Shown here in pieces: positions 60,746 to 64,000 of a stretch of 64,000 nucleotides of DNA. Source of the DNA: Flavobacterium sp. GSB-24 (GTDB taxonomy: Bacteria > Bacteroidota > Bacteroidia > Flavobacteriales > Flavobacteriaceae); the NCBI RefSeq assembly GCF_027924665.1, contig NZ_AP027044.1, positions 1-64,000 of the forward strand, written 5' to 3'. The notes below the pieces were generated by a model. It saw only the letters and a list, made by a program, of their open reading frames with translations. It searched no databases and had not been told where the DNA came from. Each line of letters begins with the position of its first letter. Within the stretch, counting starts at the first letter, position 1. Position numbers and translations under genes: made by a program.

Positions 60746-61201
60746 CTATCTATAAACCCTGGGCTTAGAAAATAAGTTTTTAATTTTATGGAAGATACTT
60801 CTTCCTGCTATTTCTCCACGAATTAGAATTAGACTATCAGTTATTTTATAATACTTTGTTTTTTTGTGTAAATGGATTTCTTTCATATTGAGTGAATCCC
60901 ACACATTTTGAACTTCCTTGTCACATGATCTATAAATTTCATGTGCTTTTTTCTCTGCTAAAATTTCAATTTCTGTATCTTCTAATTCCTCTATTTCAGA
61001 TAATTCATATCTAATATAATTTTTTAAAATTCGTTTACATTTTTCAAGATGCTGCATGAAAAATTCATCTTCATCTTCGATGTCGTTAGATTCAAATTTA
61101 TAATTTGGATATTTGAAACCAATAACATTATTAATGCACGTCAAGTCTTTCAAAAAGAATTCCTTTAAATGTTGGTCCGGTATGTTAGTAAAATAATTCA
61201 T
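60746..61201 (-). CDS. Hypothetical protein (151 aa), paralogue of the 61557 gene
   Basis: An acidic helical protein. Its N-terminal part (DQHLKEFFLKDLTCINNVIGFKYPNY ... LEKCKRILKNYI) is clearly homologous to the 61557-61886 product (EHLKEFFLEDLNCINDLTAFRYPNY ... IRRCQNILRNYM). The longer C-terminal tail is basic (KTKYYKITDSLILIRGEIAGRS). Family unknown. The pair brackets the unrelated 61263 gene. Confidence 0.5.
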   Translation of the reverse strand: MNYFTNIPDQHLKEFFLKDLTCINNVIGFKYPNYKFESNDIEDEDEFFMQHLEKCKRILKNYIRYELSEIEELEDTEIEILAEKKAHEIYRSCDKEVQNVWDSLNMKEIHLHKKTKYYKITDSLILIRGEIAGRSIFHKIKNLFSKPRVYR

Positions 61202-61262
61202 TATCGAGTGTTTAAGAATATTATATTTGTTGTAATACAGTACGGTTTAAAAATTAGAAGAT

Positions 61263-61553
61263 ATGATTTACGAAAAAATTAAAAAAGAGTTTATTATTGA
61301 GGTAGAAGAACTTATTTCTAAAATGAGAGCAGAGATTCAAAGTTTGTCCGGACTTGAACAAGTTACTGTAAAAATATTTCATTTAGATAATTTCAAACAG
61401 TTTACAAAACGACTAAATATTAAAATAAATAGAATAGTTGATGAAAATAAACTTGTATTTAAAAATCAAAAAGAAGGGGATGAATTTTCTGCATTTATGA
61501 AACCAACATTTGAAAAGTTCTACAAAGAATATACCGACATTAGCAAAGAATAA
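61263..61553 (+). CDS. Hypothetical helical protein (96 aa)
   Basis: A mainly helical soluble protein (KKEFIIEVEELISKMRAEIQSLSGLEQ) with a basic middle (KQFTKRLNIKINRIVDENK). No known family. It lies on the plus strand between the two minus-strand paralogues. Confidence 0.42.
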   Translation: MIYEKIKKEFIIEVEELISKMRAEIQSLSGLEQVTVKIFHLDNFKQFTKRLNIKINRIVDENKLVFKNQKEGDEFSAFMKPTFEKFYKEYTDISKE

Positions 61554-61556
61554 GAT

Positions 61557-61886
61557 TTAGTCCTGGTTATCTTTTATGTATACAGTTTTAAAATCTGCCT
61601 TAACACTTAAAGCTTGTATTTCATTTTCGCATAGCTTCATTATCTCTTCAAATTTTTCATCTATAATAGAAAGTAATTCCTGGTCTTCAATTTCAAAATC
61701 GGAGTGTTGACTAATCATGTAATTTCTTAGTATGTTTTGACATCTTCTTATGTGATCTTCAATGAAGCTATGATCATCATATAAGTAATTAGGATAGCGA
61801 AATGCTGTTAAATCATTTATGCAATTTAAATCCTCTAGGAAAAACTCTTTTAAATGTTCATCTGTTAAATCGTCAATCGGGTCCAT
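61557..61886 (-). CDS. Hypothetical protein (109 aa), paralogue of the 60746 gene
   Basis: Shares the LKEFFLxDLxCINxxxxFxYPNY core and the RCQNILRNY helix with the 60746 product but lacks the basic tail. It follows the SRAP gene by only 2 bp on the same strand, so it is probably transcribed with the SRAP-UmuC-UmuD genes. Function unknown. Confidence 0.52.
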   Translation of the reverse strand: MDPIDDLTDEHLKEFFLEDLNCINDLTAFRYPNYLYDDHSFIEDHIRRCQNILRNYMISQHSDFEIEDQELLSIIDEKFEEIMKLCENEIQALSVKADFKTVYIKDNQD

Positions 61887-61888
61887 AT

Positions 61889-62560
61889 TTATATATTTAG
61901 TGTTAGTGGTATTTTTGGAAATTCCGTTAAGTTTGCTTCATAAGGCAAAGCAAATTCTGAATATTTAACGCTCTGATCTAACCAAGCAGATTCATCCTGC
62001 TTTTTAAGCAATATTGGCATTCTGGCATCATGTAAATTTCCTGTCTTAATTGATTTGCTGTTATGTATATATTTCATCAAATCATTTCCTTCAGTTGTTA
62101 CCATAGTGTAAGTATTCATTACTTGGCCAGTTTCAGGATTCTTTGAGGTTGTATATAATCCAGCAAATGTGAATATTTCATCATCCAATGATTTTAATTC
62201 ATACTTATCTTTTGATTTTCCCTTAGGGTCATTCCAATGCCATTCATAATAGCCTGTTGCAATAATTAAACATCTGTTTTGTATAGAACTTCTAAATGAA
62301 GGTTTTTTTTCAATAGTTTCTATTCTTGCATTCAAAGTTTTTTCTCTAAAAGACAGATCTTTTGCCCAAAAAGGAAATAGTCCCCATGTGTAATCTGTAG
62401 TTATTACATTAGGGGACGAATCGAGTATTATAGGAACATTAGGGTAAGAAAAACCATTAATAAAATTTGAGATAACAATTGCATCTTCATTATCAACCTC
62501 TGCATTAAATCGTTCTCTTAAATTTCTAACTGGTGCATTTTGTTGAGTAAAATAACACAT
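61889..62560 (-). CDS. SRAP-domain protein (YedK/HMCES family)
   Basis: A 223-residue SOS-response-associated peptidase family protein. It starts MCYFTQQ, giving the catalytic Cys2 after Met removal. The family blocks are present: LNARIETIEKKPSFRSS, RCLIIATGYYEWHW and LHDARMPILL. SRAP proteins attach covalently to abasic sites in single-stranded DNA and shield them. It lies 29 bp downstream of umuC in the same orientation, forming a DNA-damage tolerance unit. Conjugating single-stranded DNA may be a substrate (inference). Confidence 0.92.
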   Translation of the reverse strand: MCYFTQQNAPVRNLRERFNAEVDNEDAIVISNFINGFSYPNVPIILDSSPNVITTDYTWGLFPFWAKDLSFREKTLNARIETIEKKPSFRSSIQNRCLIIATGYYEWHWNDPKGKSKDKYELKSLDDEIFTFAGLYTTSKNPETGQVMNTYTMVTTEGNDLMKYIHNSKSIKTGNLHDARMPILLKKQDESAWLDQSVKYSEFALPYEANLTEFPKIPLTLNI

Positions 62561-62589
62561 ATTTTTAAATTTTTTATTAATTAGCTATC

Positions 62590-63864
62590 TTAAAGATAAT
62601 CATTTGAAATTGCATTTACTTTTATGATGTCATTTAAATTTGTTGTAAAACATGGGGACAGACTATCTTGTCTCATTTTCCATTTTCTTTTTAAATCTTG
62701 ACTGCCAAACTTTATTTTATCGCCGAGCTTTAAATTCATTTTATCCATAACATTCATTAAAATTTTATGCTTTGGATTTTCATATTCAAACATAGAAAGT
62801 TGCATTGTTTCATCTTGGCTAATTCCCATAAGTATTACACCGGCTTTTTTATATTTATATCCTGGTTCAAAAATAGAATCTAATGCAATTTGAGCATATT
62901 TATTTAATTCAAACGTCGAAGAAGTAGGAAAAGGTAATTTAACTGTTTTAGAGCCGTGATACTGTGGCAGGTCCTGCCTGAATCTGTTAGTATAAATAAA
63001 AACAGTGATCAGTTCACAATTGCTGTTTTGTTTGCGCAATTTTTCACCGGCCAATGTTGCGAAAGTGGAAACTCTCTCCCGTAAATCATCTTTATTTTCC
63101 ATCATTACATCAAAGCTTCGAGTTGTGGCTATATTTTGTTTTGGTTTAATATCCTCAAAATCTATTGTTGGCTCACCTTCTAAATCTTTTTTTAACCGCA
63201 AACCCACTACAGTAAAGTATTTTCTAACATAAGAATCATTTAGCTGTGTAAACTGATAAGCATTATGTACGCCAATCGATTTTAATCTGGTAGTATGTTG
63301 CCGGCCAATTCCCCATACGTCTTCAATAGCTGTCCATTTCAAGGCTTTAATTCTTTTTTCGTCAGTATCTATAATGTAATAATTGTTTGTGCGTTCCGGA
63401 AACTTTTTAGCAATTTTATTGGCAACTTTGGCTAATGCTTTAGTAGGAGCAAAGCCAACAGATATAGGAATGCCAATTCCTTTTATTACAACTTTGTGCA
63501 TTTCTGGTCCAATTTTATCAAAGTCAAAATATTTAAAACCGTTAAATTTTAAAAACGCTTCATCAATGCTGTAAATTTCAACATCCGGAGAAAATTGTTT
63601 TATCAATGTCATTACTCTGTTTGACAGATCACCATACAACGTATAATTTGAAGAACATACAACAATTCCGTGTTCTTTTACGAGGTCATTTATTTGAAAA
63701 ATTGGAACACCCATTTTTACGCCCAGAGCTTTACTTTCTTGAGACCTGGCCACGACGCACCCATCGTTATTGGAAAGCACGACTATTGGCTTGTTACGAA
63801 GCTTTGGACGAAAAACCCTTTCGCAACTTGCGTAGAAATTATTACAATCGATAAGCGCATACAT
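62590..63864 (-). CDS. umuC: UmuC-like Y-family DNA polymerase (Pol V subunit)
   Basis: A 424-residue, full-length UmuC. Catalytic residues D6, D101 and E102 are present ([13 protein letters not shown] and [10 protein letters not shown]), with Y11 at the steric gate position. It also has the two DNA-contacting finger and little-finger regions and a clamp-binding motif, QLSMF, at about residues 352-357. It copies damaged DNA together with UmuD'. The umuD gene lies just upstream with a 3-bp gap. Plasmid-borne umuDC operons are known and raise mutation rate and damage tolerance. Confidence 0.94.
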   Translation of the reverse strand: MYALIDCNNFYASCERVFRPKLRNKPIVVLSNNDGCVVARSQESKALGVKMGVPIFQINDLVKEHGIVVCSSNYTLYGDLSNRVMTLIKQFSPDVEIYSIDEAFLKFNGFKYFDFDKIGPEMHKVVIKGIGIPISVGFAPTKALAKVANKIAKKFPERTNNYYIIDTDEKRIKALKWTAIEDVWGIGRQHTTRLKSIGVHNAYQFTQLNDSYVRKYFTVVGLRLKKDLEGEPTIDFEDIKPKQNIATTRSFDVMMENKDDLRERVSTFATLAGEKLRKQNSNCELITVFIYTNRFRQDLPQYHGSKTVKLPFPTSSTFELNKYAQIALDSIFEPGYKYKKAGVILMGISQDETMQLSMFEYENPKHKILMNVMDKMNLKLGDKIKFGSQDLKRKWKMRQDSLSPCFTTNLNDIIKVNAISNDYL

Positions 63865-63867
63865 AAA

Positions 63868-64000
63868 TTAGTGTTTTCTATGATATTTCAATGTGTGAGT
63901 TACAATACCCCAAATTTGAAATGATTCGTTGTCTGTAATTTGTATCGGTTTGTATTTTTCATTCTCAGGCATGAGCCAGACACAATCTTTGTTTACATGC
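63868..64000 (-). CDS. umuD: UmuD-like protein, C-terminal part (cut by window end)
   Basis: The last 43 codons of a LexA/UmuD-type S24 peptidase, read on the minus strand, ending at 63868. The visible part (CVWLMPENEKYKPIQITD ... FQIWGIVTHTLKYH) matches the C-terminal strands of UmuD, including the LMPENxxYxPI and WGxVTHxL blocks. The catalytic Ser/Lys pair lies outside the window. It forms an operon with umuC. Confidence 0.88.
   Translation of the reverse strand, partial: HVNKDCVWLMPENEKYKPIQITDNESFQIWGIVTHTLKYHRKH

Noticed and set aside
1..64000. tRNA or rRNA genes
   Set aside because: No cloverleaf-like or rRNA-like sequence was recognised by eye. A covariance search would be needed to exclude them fully.

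Overview
The window looks like a large conjugative plasmid from a low-GC member of the Flavobacteriaceae, most likely Flavobacterium or a close relative. Evidence: AT-rich sequence, Bacteroidota-type promoters (TAnnTTTG -7 boxes such as TATATTTG and TATCTTTG), a Bacteroidota-type tra operon, and type IX secretion (T9SS) genes (a type B sorting domain plus a PorP/SprF partner). Plasmid rather than chromosomal or integrative identity is inferred from a Rep_3-type initiator followed by twelve iterons, ParA, a relaxase, a coupling protein and a type IV secretion operon, with no integrase seen. Circular closure cannot be seen from this window.

Layout. 1-2 kb: a convergent AbiEi/AbiEii toxin-antitoxin pair with a duplicated promoter-operator. 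2-7.5 kb: small unknown genes, a serine resolvase, a secreted SNase-type nuclease and polyvalent or unknown plasmid genes. 7.6-9.8 kb: replication module (Phd-like protein, Rep, iterons). 9.7-12.9 kb: M23 peptidase, small unknown genes and two lipoproteins. 13.0-32.1 kb (minus strand): ParA, a TraB-like protein, small proteins, TraE, TraF, TraG, two TraI-like proteins, TraJ, TraK, TraM, TraN, TraO, and a 3016-residue lipoprotein made of about 27 tandem modules in the place where TraQ is expected. 32.15-32.9 kb: non-coding control region with centromere-like repeats and a likely oriT. 32.9-51.2 kb (plus strand): relaxosome protein, relaxase, topoisomerase III, DUF3945-like proteins, coupling protein, two primase/Toprim-like paralogues, and a 1647-residue methylase-helicase. 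51.5-55.9 kb: small unknown genes and a HigBA-like toxin-antitoxin pair. 56-60 kb (minus strand): cargo for the cell surface (LRR lipoprotein, PorP/SprF protein, T9SS-exported NHL protein). 60-64 kb: small unknown genes, then an SRAP-UmuC-UmuD DNA damage cluster cut by the window end.

The most interesting signal is a plasmid-wide promoter module. Four promoters (before 5085, 6740, 11250 and 51527) share the motif CCwwAGGGAATAAAAAC starting exactly 75 bp before the -7 box. Three of them also have the dyad AGTATAATACT at a fixed position (25 bp after the first motif, 22 bp before the -7 box), and a fifth promoter (before 10604) has the dyad alone. Two copies are preceded by hairpins with apparently compensatory base changes. 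Repeats near parA and oriT (AGTATAATAGTATA) share nine bases with the dyad, so one plasmid protein might link regulation and partitioning. Other points are the giant TraQ-position protein and a set of sliding-clamp-binding-like motifs: QLDLF in Rep, QLSMF in UmuC, and terminal QLAFF and QLSFF in two proteins driven by the shared module.
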